This document shows, piece by piece, positions 23,437 through 34,102 of a stretch of DNA of 64,000 nucleotides. Source of the stretch: Cercospora beticola (Eukaryota; Ascomycota; Dothideomycetes; Mycosphaerellales; Mycosphaerellaceae); NCBI RefSeq assembly GCF_033473495.1, contig NC_088939.1, positions 558,001 to 622,000 of the forward strand, read 5' to 3'. Under the pieces are notes generated by a model that saw only the letters and a list, made by a program, of their open reading frames with translations, was not told the origin of the DNA and did not search any database. Each line of letters opens with the position of its first letter. Within the stretch, counting starts at the first letter, position 1. Position numbers and translations under genes: made by a program.

Positions 23437-25176
23437 TTACCACACTGGCGGCGGTGGAGAAGGTCTCTCATGCGGCCCACCAAAACCACCCCAGTAACCA
23501 CGCCCCGTCTCTTCCACACTCGCAATACATCTCGGCTTTTCGTGAAATTCCTTCGCGCCAAATGGCCACATCGGCACGAAACAAATCTCATTGACTGCAC
23601 AGCCGCGACAACGCTTGAATGTGCTCCATCCGAGCCAGTCTTGCAGATCCTGTAGAGCGATCTGCGCATCCTCGAACGGGTTATCCAGGGCTTCGAAGAG
23701 AGAAGTGCAAAGCCGCGTGGTGACTTGAAAGATGGCGTTCGCAGCGGTGTTGTCAGGAGATAGTGGCAGGGAGCTGAAAGGCTGTGTCGCGCAACGTTCG
23801 ATTTCGTCGGAAAGGATCCGTGTTTCATAATCGATGAAAGGTCGCACGGCGTTTTCCAGGTCGCGGAAAAAGAGTCTTTCATCAGAATAGTTGCCCTCGG
23901 CCAGAGACTGAATGCGATCCGAGTATCGGGAGACGACCAGATCAGTGACGGCCTGCCAGTTGACTGTACGTGCGGGCGCACTGTAAGGATGTAGAATGAT
24001 ATCCTCAATCGCTTTCAATACTGGTTGCAGGATGTGTTTGTCATTATTGGCGCGTGGCAATTTGTCTTCGTCGAAGTATACGGCATCTTCAAAAGCGTAC
24101 AGTGTTGCAAAATTGTTGTAATCAAGTTCAACACGCTCGCCGCCGATACCATCGTATCGAGAGGCCACTGCTTGTAAGTATGTGAGAGAGTGGTCTCCAA
24201 AGGCAGGAAAATCTCTCGGCTTTGGTTTTTGCACTTCGCTAATCCGATCCACAACGAGATTGTGTTTGAACGAGCACAGAATGATCTCAAAGCCCTGTTC
24301 CATTCTCAAGAAGCCGTCAATCTTGCCCTCCCAATCGTCTTTCGCCATGGCGCACAAGTGCTCGGCTCTATAGCCTTCATTCAAAGGGTTGCCGCCGGGA
24401 GGATATTTGGGTCTGATTGGCTTCTTCCTGTCATTGGAGTCGTCCATCATATGAGAACTACGGCGTTCATCCGGATCCCGCAACGCGGAAAAGTTAGGCG
24501 CTGGCAGCGGACTGTTGTGGAGCAACACGACATCTTGCAGATCCAGAGTGCCCAGAGAAGACTTTGCGGCAGACTGACCGTCAAGATACAATAGTCTCAA
24601 GTCATGTTTCGCGCGATAGACATGCAGGTATCCGTGTAAATCTTCTTCAAATTTGGTGTCTCCGCCATTCATGATCTCCTGGCCATAATGAACTCTAGCA
24701 CGCTCCCGCTGCATCATGGTGTGGCTGCGGGCTTGATCTGTTAAAGGTTCCTGAGAATCACGGGCCTTTAGGTCGTGGCGCGGGGGGTCTGAAGGCTGCT
24801 CCTTTGGTCGTCTTTCGTTGTGCTGCAGATTCGCTCGAGGAGCATCTCCACGGCGAGAATCACGTTTACCACCAGGAGGAGGCCCACGTATCCGAGGAGA
24901 AGAAAACACCAGAGCGTGTTCGGGCTCAAAAGCGAGCCACTCCGTTCCCTCGACAGGCTTTGGATCCTGTGTGCCATGATAGAACTGCGTTCCCTGCGGA
25001 ACAGTCGCAATGAACGCTGACATGCCGTTGTGATGTAATGATGAACCCCATTGTCGCATAGAATTGTGCAAGGTGTTGAAAATATGGTTGGCGTTCTGCC
25101 TAGCTGGCTCACTTGATTGAGCTGCTGCTTTGCAGACCGCCAATCCCAAAGCCAGCAGGATTGAAGTCTTATGCAT
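23437..25176 (-). CDS. Conserved fungal secreted protein, 579 aa
   Basis: Single exon, ATG at 25176. The in-frame TTG 24 nt upstream is not a eukaryotic start. Residues 1-20 are a signal peptide ending in K-A-A-A-Q. The chain then has HHNGMSAFIATVPQGTQFYHG and EWLAFEPEHALVF, a polar, Pro/Arg-rich linker (about 95-160), GYLHVYRAK, LRLLYLDGQSAAKSSLGTLD, LDYNNFATLYAF and a cysteine-containing C-terminus (CRGCAVNEICFVPMWPFG). I recognise the set of motifs as a conserved but uncharacterised family of ascomycete secreted or membrane-anchored proteins. No enzymatic function is known to me. The Q-F-Y-H-G and E-W-L-A-F-E-P-E-H blocks recall ADP-ribosyl-transferase-like folds, which is speculation. Confidence 0.82.
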   Translation of the reverse strand: MHKTSILLALGLAVCKAAAQSSEPARQNANHIFNTLHNSMRQWGSSLHHNGMSAFIATVPQGTQFYHGTQDPKPVEGTEWLAFEPEHALVFSSPRIRGPPPGGKRDSRRGDAPRANLQHNERRPKEQPSDPPRHDLKARDSQEPLTDQARSHTMMQRERARVHYGQEIMNGGDTKFEEDLHGYLHVYRAKHDLRLLYLDGQSAAKSSLGTLDLQDVVLLHNSPLPAPNFSALRDPDERRSSHMMDDSNDRKKPIRPKYPPGGNPLNEGYRAEHLCAMAKDDWEGKIDGFLRMEQGFEIILCSFKHNLVVDRISEVQKPKPRDFPAFGDHSLTYLQAVASRYDGIGGERVELDYNNFATLYAFEDAVYFDEDKLPRANNDKHILQPVLKAIEDIILHPYSAPARTVNWQAVTDLVVSRYSDRIQSLAEGNYSDERLFFRDLENAVRPFIDYETRILSDEIERCATQPFSSLPLSPDNTAANAIFQVTTRLCTSLFEALDNPFEDAQIALQDLQDWLGWSTFKRCRGCAVNEICFVPMWPFGAKEFHEKPRCIASVEETGRGYWGGFGGPHERPSPPPPVW

Positions 25177-25507
25177 AGTGGCGAGTCCAAGAGTAGCCAA
25201 GGGAACTCGGTCGCGAATCGTGTCTATTCGAAATCCGGGCGAAGAACATCTTATCAGGTTGTGAGCTGGTATTGATGTATACCTTCATGCCTGAACTACT
25301 GCGCATCGTTCCAAGTGGTGGATCGGGGCCGCGTGTGTATCCCGACCACTTTTTCCGGAACTTTAACATACCCATGCCTTGAACAGCTGAAAAGCGCTCG
25401 GCCGAGATCGGTGACGCGTGAGTTTTGATAAGAGTCGTAAGTTTGGGATGGCTGCAGCTTTGAGCATACGTTTCACGCTCTTTCGAAGCGAGGTCCTCGT
25501 TGCGTTA
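25177..25507. other. Intergenic, tandem minus-strand genes
   Basis: 331 bp holding the promoter of the secreted protein and the 3' end of the TPR gene. Nothing else seen. Confidence 0.45.
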
Positions 25508-26440
25508 TCACTTCTTCCCTGGGTTCTGCTGGAAGTTCATGCTGTAACCTCCAGTCTTCTCATCTTTCACAAACTGGAAGTTGTCCGTGCTCATGCCAAA
25601 CATACCCAATACACTGTTTCCCAAACCTTTCAACTTGTCCACCATCTCACCCATTTCTTTCTCCTTCGCCTCGTTCAGTTTCGGTGCAAGTGCCCGTACT
25701 GCATCCTTCACAAAACGTAAGTCCGTGGGCGAAAGGCAAGGCTGTATTGTGGGCGACAATAGAATTCTGTAATCCTCGTCTGCAGCTTGGAGGTTCGCCC
25801 ACCCTGCCAGTTCTGTTTTCGCCTTTGCACGTCGAAGCAGGAGTTTGATCTGAAGCTTGCGCACTTCATCGAGCGTTCGACCACTCTTCTGCAGGTTGGC
25901 TATTCGTTCTTCGACATCATCATCAACCTCCTCGATCCCATCATCTTTGCTCTCATCTTCCTTGCCGTCTTTCCTAGGGTCTCGGGGCTTGGGCAACGGA
26001 GGCAGAGGCTCCAGGTTGTCAAGATTGTTGACACCCTTGTCTGCACTCTCTACAGCTTCTTTCCAGTCTTCCAACTTTATGTGACATGCTGCTATGTTGG
26101 AACGTAGCACTGCCAACTCAAAGTCGAGATAGTTCGGACATGAGGCAAGCGCTCTGTCGTAAGTTTGGATGGCATTTTCGTAGCTCCCTTTGCCGAAGAG
26201 TTGGTTCCCTGAGCCTTTCAGACTGTTAGATTCGGCGAGAAGTGTGGCCTCCTCTTCCGGCGAGAAGCGCTCGATAACGGGTTTGGTGAGCTTCGGTTCG
26301 TCTTGCGGCAAGATGGGCTGTGGTTTCGGGTCTGTTGCTATCGGTTGTTCGGAGTCGTCCTTGAAGCTGTGAAATGAGGCATCTGAGTCCGAATCATCGT
26401 CTCCCGGCTGATGAGCGGACAGTCGACTATGTTTGGTCAT
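25508..26440 (-). CDS. TPR protein, TTC1-like
   Basis: Single exon of 310 aa from the ATG at 26440. Upstream in-frame codons lack an ATG. The N-terminus is acidic and Ser/Asp-rich. Three TPR motifs follow: SLKGSGNQLFGKGSYENAI, the LRSNIAACHIKLEDWKEAV helix pair, and after an acidic, Pro-rich insertion LLRRAKAKTELAGWANLQAA. The C-terminus has LKGLGNSVLGMFGMSTDNF and MNFQQNP, the signature end of tetratricopeptide repeat protein 1 (TTC1). The family is thought to act as Hsp70/Hsp90 or G-protein adaptor. It shares a 197-bp promoter with the divergent XAP5 gene. Confidence 0.9.
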   Translation of the reverse strand: MTKHSRLSAHQPGDDDSDSDASFHSFKDDSEQPIATDPKPQPILPQDEPKLTKPVIERFSPEEEATLLAESNSLKGSGNQLFGKGSYENAIQTYDRALASCPNYLDFELAVLRSNIAACHIKLEDWKEAVESADKGVNNLDNLEPLPPLPKPRDPRKDGKEDESKDDGIEEVDDDVEERIANLQKSGRTLDEVRKLQIKLLLRRAKAKTELAGWANLQAADEDYRILLSPTIQPCLSPTDLRFVKDAVRALAPKLNEAKEKEMGEMVDKLKGLGNSVLGMFGMSTDNFQFVKDEKTGGYSMNFQQNPGKK

Positions 26441-26637
26441 AATGTTGGTTGTTGCAGGAAGCTGGCGTTCAAGTTTCCGCGTGGACAGTGACGACAGGGA
26501 AAACAAGCTTCGACGAGCACATGCAAGACATCGGAGACGCTTCCGCACCAATGAAGGGCGGTCGCATTCGATGGAGCTCCAGCAGCTCTTCCATTCAGAT
26601 TCTGGTCACACCACCGACACCAACACCACGCATCGCC
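26441..26637. promoter_or_regulatory. Compact bidirectional promoter TTC1-like/XAP5
   Basis: Only 197 bp separate the two outward-facing ATGs, so both promoters and both 5' leaders must lie here. No TATA box is evident. The region has GA/TC-rich stretches. Confidence 0.6.
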
Positions 26638-27955
26638 ATGGCTGACACGAACGACAATCGCTTCGTGGCAAAAGCGGCTGACGTGGAAGACCGCCTCAAG
26701 GCCGACACCGTGGGCCTTGTAACCCTCGATGACTTTCGCAAACGCCGCGCCGAAGCAGCAGAGGGCGGAAGCGGGGCCACAACACCAGATGGCCGGTAAG
26801 AACAACAAGACATCTCGTCTGCCTTCACAGGCACTAACAGCCCAAGCACAGTGAAGGAACGCCAAAATCTACATCATCCAGCATAGCCGCCGGCGATCCC
26901 TTCAAGAAGCGCAAAAAGTCTGCCCCAAAGAAAGGCGGCCTATCCTTCGCCAACGACGACGACGATGAAGACTCCACCACCGAGAAATCGCGACTCGACG
27001 AGGACGACTGGGCCAGTGTAGGCGCTACACCACTCGCAGGAACCCGCGCAACAACACCAGCTGGCAACCCACCCTCCGATCCCGAATCCACAACATTCAA
27101 AAAGAAACCCCTGCGGCCCAATGCTTCTGTCTCACTCGCACCTAAAGCCCTTACGAAGTCAGCTTTGCTCAAAGAAGCTGCCCTCAAAGAGTCTCTGCGG
27201 AAGGAATACCATCAGATACAAGAAGCCGTTAAAGCGACAGAATTTATACTACCATTTGTGTTCTATAATGGCAAGAATGCAACAGGGGGCAAAGTGCGCT
27301 TGAAAAAGGGAGAGCAAATTTGGAAGTTCTTGGAACGAGCGAGGAAAGTGGGTGCGGAGAGTGGAGAGACAGGACGAAAAGATTGGGCGAGAATTTCAGT
27401 GGACGATCTGATCATCGTGAAGGGAGATTTGATCTTGGGACATGTGAGTTTGCACTTCCTCAACTAGAGTCCAGGTGGAAAGTGGCTGACTCGCTGAATC
27501 TCTAGCACTATGACTTCCACTACTTCATGCTGAATAAGAACGTGGGCTACCACGGGCGACTCTTCAGCGATGCATTCTCTGCCGAGCCTACGACAGCGAC
27601 ACCGAAACATCTACTCCCCTCGAAAGGCGCGACCGATGCCGAACAGGGAGAAGCCTCGACTCCTCGACCCGCTACCTCATCCGACCCCGCGACCGAAATC
27701 TCAGGCGTACAAACCGCTGCCCAACTCCGCCAGCAGAAAGCCCGAGAATTAGCTTCTGCCCTGCCCGACTCTGAACTCGAAGGGTTCGACGAGGATCCCA
27801 CCTTGACGAAAGTGGTGGATCGGCGATGGTACGAGAAAAATAAACACATCTACCCCGCGAGTAGTTGGGAAGAGTTCGATCCAGAGAGAGAAGAGGAGTA
27901 TAAGAAGGGTGTCAGGAAGGACCGAAATGGAAATGCCATGTTCTTTTCCAGATAG
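26638..27955 (+). CDS. XAP5 family nuclear protein (FAM50-like)
   Basis: Three exons (26638-26795, 26852-27443, 27506-27955) give 399 aa. The N-terminus is charged and helical ([12 protein letters not shown]). A DPFKKRKK nuclear-localisation-like cluster and an acidic [10 protein letters not shown] stretch lead into the XAP5 domain, starting near [16 protein letters not shown]. Diagnostic blocks are [38 protein letters not shown], the join to [12 protein letters not shown], and [27 protein letters not shown]5/FAM50 proteins associate with the spliceosome and chromatin. A Thr/Pro-rich insertion (about 270-330) separates the last two blocks. Splice phases agree at both introns. Confidence 0.95.
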
Positions 27956-28173
27956 TGGTCAGGCCGGTGCAGTGATGGTCGTTCGTGGATAGCAGGGCCG
28001 GTGCCATAGCCCTTGGATATGCCGTGCTGTGGGCCGGTATGGTATCACCTCCCCCGTGATACGCTCCTTTGGACACAAGAGAGTCCTCGAAAACTTCCTG
28101 GACATCCTTCAGATTGGTATGACAATATTGGAAAATTGTCTCCTCCTTGGAGCAAAGATCTCTCCTCCCAACT

Positions 28174-28707
28174 TCAACCACTTCCGAAGAACCACCAGAT
28201 TCCCAAAATTGTCCACAAAATCAAGCTGATCGGATTGAGCAAGAATAAAACCACCAGAGGCGTTGGGGCGAACAGAGCCATCACCACGTTCTGTGCGCAT
28301 TTCCCCATGTATACTTCAAACTTCTTGCTCCGTGTCTGCAACTTTTTTGCGAAATCCTCGAGCGTCAATTCTCCTTCTTTGCTATACCAGCCTGGACTTC
28401 CTCTGCTCGAAGATCGTCGGGAGCCAGGGCGAGAAGAACTCGGCGAGGAAGGAGCTGAGGAGACAATGGTAGATGTAAGAGAAGGCATCGTTTCGGAGAA
28501 AGAGTAAGATCTCGAGAATGAAAAACGCTGTGTTCGAACTTCGGCGGGGTACTCCGTATATGCTGCACGGCCGAGTGAAGGTCTTTGTGTCTTTGCTGAC
28601 TTCGTGGCCGGCAGGTGTACTATGCTGATAAGATCTCTTGAGTCTGTAGGTAAAGACCGTATGTAGGCATCCGTTTTGCCGTTCAAGACGAGGGAGAGTG
28701 TGTTCAT
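28174..28707 (-). CDS. Small membrane hypothetical
   Basis: Single frame of 177 aa from ATG 28707. An internal ATG at 28488 (MPSLTSTIV) would give 104 aa and is the better start if the upstream part is leader. The N-terminal part is Ser/Arg-rich. The C-terminus has a helix (LTLEDFAKKLQTRSKKFEVY) and one long or two short membrane segments (APTPLVVLFLLNPISLILW, then ILGIWWFFGSG). No family is recognised. It converges on XAP5 with 218 bp between stops. Confidence 0.6.
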   Translation of the reverse strand: MNTLSLVLNGKTDAYIRSLPTDSRDLISIVHLPATKSAKTQRPSLGRAAYTEYPAEVRTQRFSFSRSYSFSETMPSLTSTIVSSAPSSPSSSRPGSRRSSSRGSPGWYSKEGELTLEDFAKKLQTRSKKFEVYMGKCAQNVVMALFAPTPLVVLFLLNPISLILWTILGIWWFFGSG

Positions 28708-29912
28708 CTTGGAAGTTGCGAGGGGGTCGGTGCGGTTATATCGCTTCTTCCTCGTATCGCGTGTGGTTTGGTGTAGAGTAGCTCGATTGAGCCCAAGTGT
28801 GGGTCACCCCGGTTCGACTGGTGTCACGCTTTCGCTGGCGGAGGGATTTTTTCGCTGTTATGCTTCTGCGAGCTTCTATGGGTATTCGTGATTATCTGCA
28901 GATTGTTGCGTCGGCGTCTGACCTGTTCCCGACTCGGTTTTGGCTTTTTGCAGCGACGGACTTTCGATAGTCTGGGCTTGCGAGTGGGTCGTTTTGCAAG
29001 GTGGAAGGGGAGCTGGAGATCGATCGAAGGTCGCTAGGAGTGGAACGTCGAGAGCGGTACGTGCTATGGATTGCAATGGGGAAGAATCAACCTGACATAT
29101 ATCCAGTGTAGTGCAGAACACCGCAGTAGACGCTCTCAGCGCCGTGTATTACTATCGCCGTAACATCGTCGGCAGTAAGTTCAAGGCATGGTCGTTCCGG
29201 GAGATGGCACGCCCATGCTTGTGGCGTGTGCGCAATCATCGGAATGTGATTGGCCAACACTTGCATCATTGTCGCCGTTTGCAGTAAGCCGGGTGAGCGA
29301 ATGGCTGTCCGATTTGCGACCACAGGTACGGCGGACAGGTTCTCAGCGTTATCGCAATGCTGTTGTATGCAGGTCTTTGGTTGTCATCTGGTCTTGGTCT
29401 GATTCATGGGCAGGTTGTTCTTGTGCTTCTCAATCCTGCTAGTGAGGGGACTCTCAGCATGGGTTGTCGTTGCCGACTTGTGCCGATGACCTGGCCGGGA
29501 GTCACGAGTGGCAAGGTATCGCTGCACTTCACCTTTCCACTGCCATGTTGTCTGCAACAACAAAGTCTCCTAAGCGGCCTAAAAGTATGCATTGAAGTTG
29601 AGATTTGGCTGCGACGTCGTCAAATATGTCGCCGCAATCGCATTTGTGGTCATCGTCTCTCGACGATGGCAGAATACCAAATGGATGCTACATCGAGGTA
29701 GTAGATTATGCTGATGAACACGACCCTGGGGTATGACTTTCTGGAGGAATGTACGCTCGCCTTAGAGTTGTCTGGTAACGTGACATCCACCGTAGATGCT
29801 AAACAATCCAACCACGGTTCCCACCACGCGGCTCCGACGCACCAAAAAAAAGTCCAGTATTTTCAACATTCTTTTCCACTAACACACTCTCATCATCGCA
29901 GACTCCGATCTA
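28708..29912. other. Divergent intergenic region
   Basis: 1.2 kb between outward-facing starts of two hypotheticals. Only overlapping short frames are seen. No repeat or RNA gene is recognised. Confidence 0.45.
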
Positions 29913-30614
29913 ATGGCAACCATGCAGCGGCTCAGAGAAGAAGACGACACAGTCCTCCGTGGATCCGAAGATGAAGCACGCGCCCTCGAGGAAGGAACAG
30001 GCGCCGACGAAGTCGAAGACTCAGAAGAAGCACCTCTGCGCCAAAATGCCATCATTCTCCCCCAAGAGCTGATAGATATGATCCTCGAAAAGCTCTTCGA
30101 TGATGACCCGCACGCTCGACCCAGGATTCGAATCGATTCCAACTTCCAAACTCCGCTGGCTCTCCGTCTCTGTCACTGGACCCGCGAGAAATACGTTGCG
30201 AAATACTACACCCGGAGCACCTTCATCCTCTCAGCCCCCAAAACCCACACCAGCTTCTTCAAATACTTCCACAGGCTTCCTTACGAAAGGACATGGTGCT
30301 ACATCTACGAGTGGCGCGAAGATGAAGACGGCTGTGAAGTTTCGATATCTCGCGAAAAGCGGTCGCATCCTCGGCATCGGCGATACCTATGCAAATGGTT
30401 TCGAAGGGAGCCGAGCGGCTTTTACCGCGAGAATGAACAGTGGATCGGGAGGTTGCGCACTGTGAAGCAATTTTATCGCCGACGTGCCGAGGACTACGAG
30501 GTCTGGAGACGGTCTTTAGAGCCCACGATTCTTGGAATGCAATCTGTGACTTCCATGGTGTGCTTATTACTTCCATGCGTCGCTATCGCGGTTCTGATGA
30601 TACGAGAAAGCTGA
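29913..30614 (+). CDS. Hypothetical protein with F-box-like segment and C-terminal TM
   Basis: Single exon of 233 aa, ATG at 29913. Residues 1-45 are acidic. Residues 46-60 read IILPQELIDMILEKL, like the first helix of F-box or related fungal modules, followed by charged sequence with LRLCHWTREKYVAKYYTRSTFIL, as in fungal proteins of the 2EXR/F-box-associated kind. The middle is rich in Arg, Tyr and Trp. The last 25 residues form a hydrophobic segment (MVCLLLPCVAIAVLMI), so it may be tail-anchored. Function unknown. It converges on the acidic-repeat gene. Confidence 0.65.
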   Translation: MATMQRLREEDDTVLRGSEDEARALEEGTGADEVEDSEEAPLRQNAIILPQELIDMILEKLFDDDPHARPRIRIDSNFQTPLALRLCHWTREKYVAKYYTRSTFILSAPKTHTSFFKYFHRLPYERTWCYIYEWREDEDGCEVSISREKRSHPRHRRYLCKWFRREPSGFYRENEQWIGRLRTVKQFYRRRAEDYEVWRRSLEPTILGMQSVTSMVCLLLPCVAIAVLMIRES

Positions 30615-30859
30615 AGGGGGCTCATGAGTCTCGAATCCACAGAAACTTTGGAGTCCGACTGCAGAGTGGATCGAACAACCTCTGACGATTGAAGCATTGG
30701 CCAAATCTCGCATAGACATTGGTCGAACGTTAATACATACCTCTTTTGTGCACGATAAAGATAACGCATGTAGCGAAACACAATTCTTGCGCCACACCAT
30801 CTGAGCCAGCTTGGACGAACAGCAACGCAGCTGTACAGTTGCACAAATGCACCGGGCAG

Positions 30860-33036
30860 TCAACCTCTCATTGCCTCGTCCTCCTGGTACATGTCTGAGT
30901 CGTCATAGCCCAAGGCCTCTCTGCAAGAGATGAGCTGTGACCTGCGCGGCGTGGACGGATTTGGCGTTGCAGACTGCTGGGTAGTAGCGTCCTTCTGAGT
31001 CACGCCGAACATCTCGATGAAGTTGATGGGATCCGAAGATTGCCCTGCTGAGCTTTCTGTCACGGCCATGGCATCTTCAAACTCGGTTGCGACAGGAGTG
31101 TACATTTCGTAAGGATCTTCGTTCTCCTCATCGTATTCGAGTTTATCGTCTTGAAGCTCATCTTGATGGAGCTCATCACGTTGGAGCTCATCGTCTTGGC
31201 GTTCATCGTGTTGAAGCTCAGTGTGACGGGACTCATCGTGTCGGAACTCCTCGCTAGCATGCTGGCCGCCGTTCGCACTGCTGGCTGGGTCTACTGGCAT
31301 CGGTGGGCTTGAAGATGTCCCGTGCTGTGAAGAAACGCGAGCAAGCGGGAACTCCAGGTTCGACCTCTCGACAATCGGCTGCAGCTTCGAGCCAGTTTGC
31401 CCAATACCGACCTCGCTTTCGCTCTTCGTCTCAATCTGATCTTCATTGTCCATGCTGCAGGCTGTGTCCTGTGGCGAAGGCGATCTTGCAGAGTCCTCAC
31501 GGGCCTGCAGAGCACGGGCCGGTGGATATTCCAGATACGGCTTTTGGATAACTAGTGTCGCGTCTGTTCCGGAAAGAGGCTGCTCGAATAGCGTGCGTAC
31601 CACAGCTGCGAATGTTACTGGAGACTGTGAGCCTACCGTGAGCCTCACTCGATCCTCGACGTATGTCGGCAGAGGGAATGGCACCGCACCATCACCAGGA
31701 GTGGCATGGAACGTTGTCGCAGGAGTAGCGACCTCATGAGCCAGAGTGGCGCTCGTGTCAACAGTGACAAGCGAAGAGTCGCGTGAGTCTGCAGGGTCAT
31801 CATCCGGCACCGTGCCAGATTCGTCCGTGCCGGGTAAGTTGCTCACTTGCGTGCACGCAGTCAACAATTTGTCGGGCATGTTCGCAGTATCGCGACTGTC
31901 CTCGCGCGAAAGCATGCCCGGCAGGTTAGGCATAGGATCGTCGTAGTCGTCGGCTGCCAATTCAGGCGTCTCCTCAACATCACTGTCATCGTTGCTGCTG
32001 ATGGTGATTGGTCCCATTTTCTGTGTTGCCGCGATTGCCTGCAGGTAATCAGTGGAAGCCATTAGTGTAAATTTTGAGGTCGTACCATGTTCACAAGATC
32101 ATCGATTTCTTCTGCTTCCTTCGCACGAAACGCCGACTTGTTAGTTTGTTTGCCTTTGGCTTTGGCCTTGGTCGCGGCCCGCTGACCACCTCGCTTCTTC
32201 TTTGTTCGTGAAGGTGGTTCATCCCCAAGTGATTTCAACTTCTTTCTCGGCTTGCCTCTCGCGACCTCTGGCTGCTCGTCTCCAGAATCCTCAGTTGCGT
32301 CCGCTTCATCGGTGATTGGGACAGGACGCTTCTTGCGATTCGTCGAAGCAACCAAGTCTTCCTGATCTGGTTGCGTGAGGAAAGGTCGATGTCGATATCC
32401 GGGGATCCCGTGGTCCTGCGGGTGGTATTTCTTGGAGTAATTGACAGCTTTCCTCGCTGCCTCTCGAGCTGAGTGGCGGGATGCCTTCGGATCTGGCAGG
32501 CGTGGTTCAATCACAAGGGTCTTGATCGTCCTGCGTGGTTCGGCCTCGTCCTGCGAATTCTCGGACGGCTCATCATGGGATGTTTCCTCGCTGAGATCCT
32601 CGTCGCTGTCGATCGTCGCAGAATTATCCTCATCCTCGGCCTCGGACATAGCAAGCGAAGCAGACTTTGACTGTCTTCGGGTTGCAGCGCTGTTGGGGCG
32701 CGTCACTCTATCCATTGGATGGTACTTCATGTCCTGCATCACTGTTAGAATGATAGGCCCCAGAACCTACGGAATAACACTTGCGTATGAGACATCTTTT
32801 CCGAGACCTCGCGATGCGCGAGTAGTGTGCTTCGTTGACGGCGGACTCTTGGTGCCATTGTCATCACCATCTGCAGATTCCACTGTGTGCTTGACGCTGT
32901 TATTAATGATATATTTGTCTGGATTCAGACCTCTGAGCGCGCCTGGCAATCTAGGTGATGGTGGGTCTGGCGAGAATTCAATCCGTTCTTGCGTCGGCCT
33001 GACTCGTTGCTTGCCAGTTTGTTTCTTGACAGCCAT
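30860..33036 (-). CDS. Acidic, largely disordered nuclear-type protein with DEL repeats
   Basis: Three exons (33036-32781, 32741-32086, 32038-30860; introns 39 and 47 bp) join in phase to 696 aa. The second intron removes an in-frame stop that would otherwise split the gene into two proteins, and it contains an ACTAAT branch-like site and ACCTGCAG end. The N-terminal third is basic with conserved-looking blocks: LRGLNPDKYIINNSVKHTV, MKYHPMDRVTRPNSAATRR, AREAARKAVNYSKKYHPQDHG. A KKKRGGQRAATKAKAKGK nuclear-localisation-like cluster follows. The last 390 residues are acidic and low in complexity, with a run of DEL pentapeptides near the C-terminus. I do not recognise the family. Nuclear or chromatin function is inferred from composition only. 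Confidence 0.78.
31126..31250 (-). repeat. 15-bp coding minisatellite (xxDEL pentapeptides)
   Basis: Seven to eight imperfect 15-bp units (GCTCATCGTnTTGGA-like on the plus strand), encoding DEL/DER/HDE pentapeptides in the acidic protein. Period 15 preserves the frame, so unit number can change without breaking the gene. Confidence 0.85.
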
Positions 33037-33482
33037 GGCGAGTCTTGTAGGGATGTGTATTGGTTTGGTGTCGCGATTGTGCTGTGTACAGGATTGTACA
33101 TGGTTGAGGAGGTCAGCTTTCTAGGCGGCAGACACGCTCTTGCCATGGACGCGTCCGAGGAAGGAGTGACTTGGGAAGCTACGCGAACACTTCACTCTTC
33201 GTGGCGTATCATCACTACACGAATCTGCGGCGCTCCCTTCTCGCTCATGTTGGTCAATATCACTTTACTCCACGATGCTGCGTCCTGCGGCAGGGCCGCC
33301 CCTTGTCGTCGGCACTGGAAGCAAGCCATCTGGAGAAACCGCCACCGAGTCCTCTTCTTACAACTTTGAAAGTATCGCTTGGTCCTGGCGTCTCGGAAAT
33401 CTGGCTACGCAAGCTGTGAGCGCTCAAGCATGATATATTATCTGCTCAGACAGGCCATAAGACGAAATGCTGTAGACACGTG

Positions 33483-33691
33483 TCAATTGCGGATCTCCTT
33501 GACATCTTCCAACTGAGCGAGGTTCGAAGTTCCCACAGCGATATGAACAGTATCGACGAGCACAACTTCGTGCTCACCGAACGCAAGCACCCGGTAGGCT
33601 TTCCGACGAAGCATTGCCTGCTTCAGCTCGGCGGGCGATCCAGCGTGACATTGCACGCCGTTGAGTGAAATGAACAGGTCTAGATGTTGCC
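33483..33691 (-). CDS. Possible unassigned coding exon
   Basis: From an AG acceptor at 33693-33692 to a stop at 33483, one frame encodes about 69 aa with balanced composition and coding-like codons (LFISLNGVQCHAGSPAELKQ, then AYRVLAFGEHEVVLVDTV, ending in LEDVKEIRN). Upstream there is no in-frame ATG and I could not fix the preceding exon. It may be the last exon of a small gene, or a remnant. No family is recognised. Confidence 0.3.
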
Positions 33692-33835
33692 CTGAACTAT
33701 GTCGTGTCAATAGTGGATGAAGAAGAGGGTGGATGGAGTTGTGGATCAAGCATGAGCTTCCTGATCTACCTCCTGCTCAGCCCCAATGCCCGTGCTCCCT
33801 ATAAGAAAATGGTTCGGCTTGAGATTGACTTTCCA

Positions 33836-33869
33836 CCTTCGTATTGCGGCAACCTTCGTATTACGGCAA
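33836..33869. repeat. 17-bp tandem duplication
   Basis: Two adjacent copies of CCTTCGTATTRCGGCAA differing at one base, followed by the start of a third. Confidence 0.85.
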
Positions 33870-34102
33870 CCTTCCTCTCACCTCACTTCATGACCGCCCA
33901 GCTGTTGCTGTAGTCTGTAGTAGAGAGAAGCTCGTGGAACTAGTTCGTACCTGCAGGTGGGTGGAAAGCTTGTCTGTTTGTTGCATTGCATCATCCGTTG
34001 CTGCCTCAAAGCTCCTCATCCAACACCATAAACTCTACACTTCCGCAAGACTCTCACAACTCACTGCAGTACAATACGTATTCACCGATACAGTCCTCGA
34101 TC

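Larger units (their letters stand above)
33037..34102. other. Divergent intergenic region
   Basis: 1.07 kb between the acidic-repeat gene and UCH. It holds a coding-looking exon (separate entry) and a 17-bp tandem duplication. Confidence 0.45.

Noticed and set aside
32062..32742. Stand-alone gene ending in VRPQNLH
   Set aside because: It is exon 2 of the three-exon gene; its stop lies inside the 47-bp intron.
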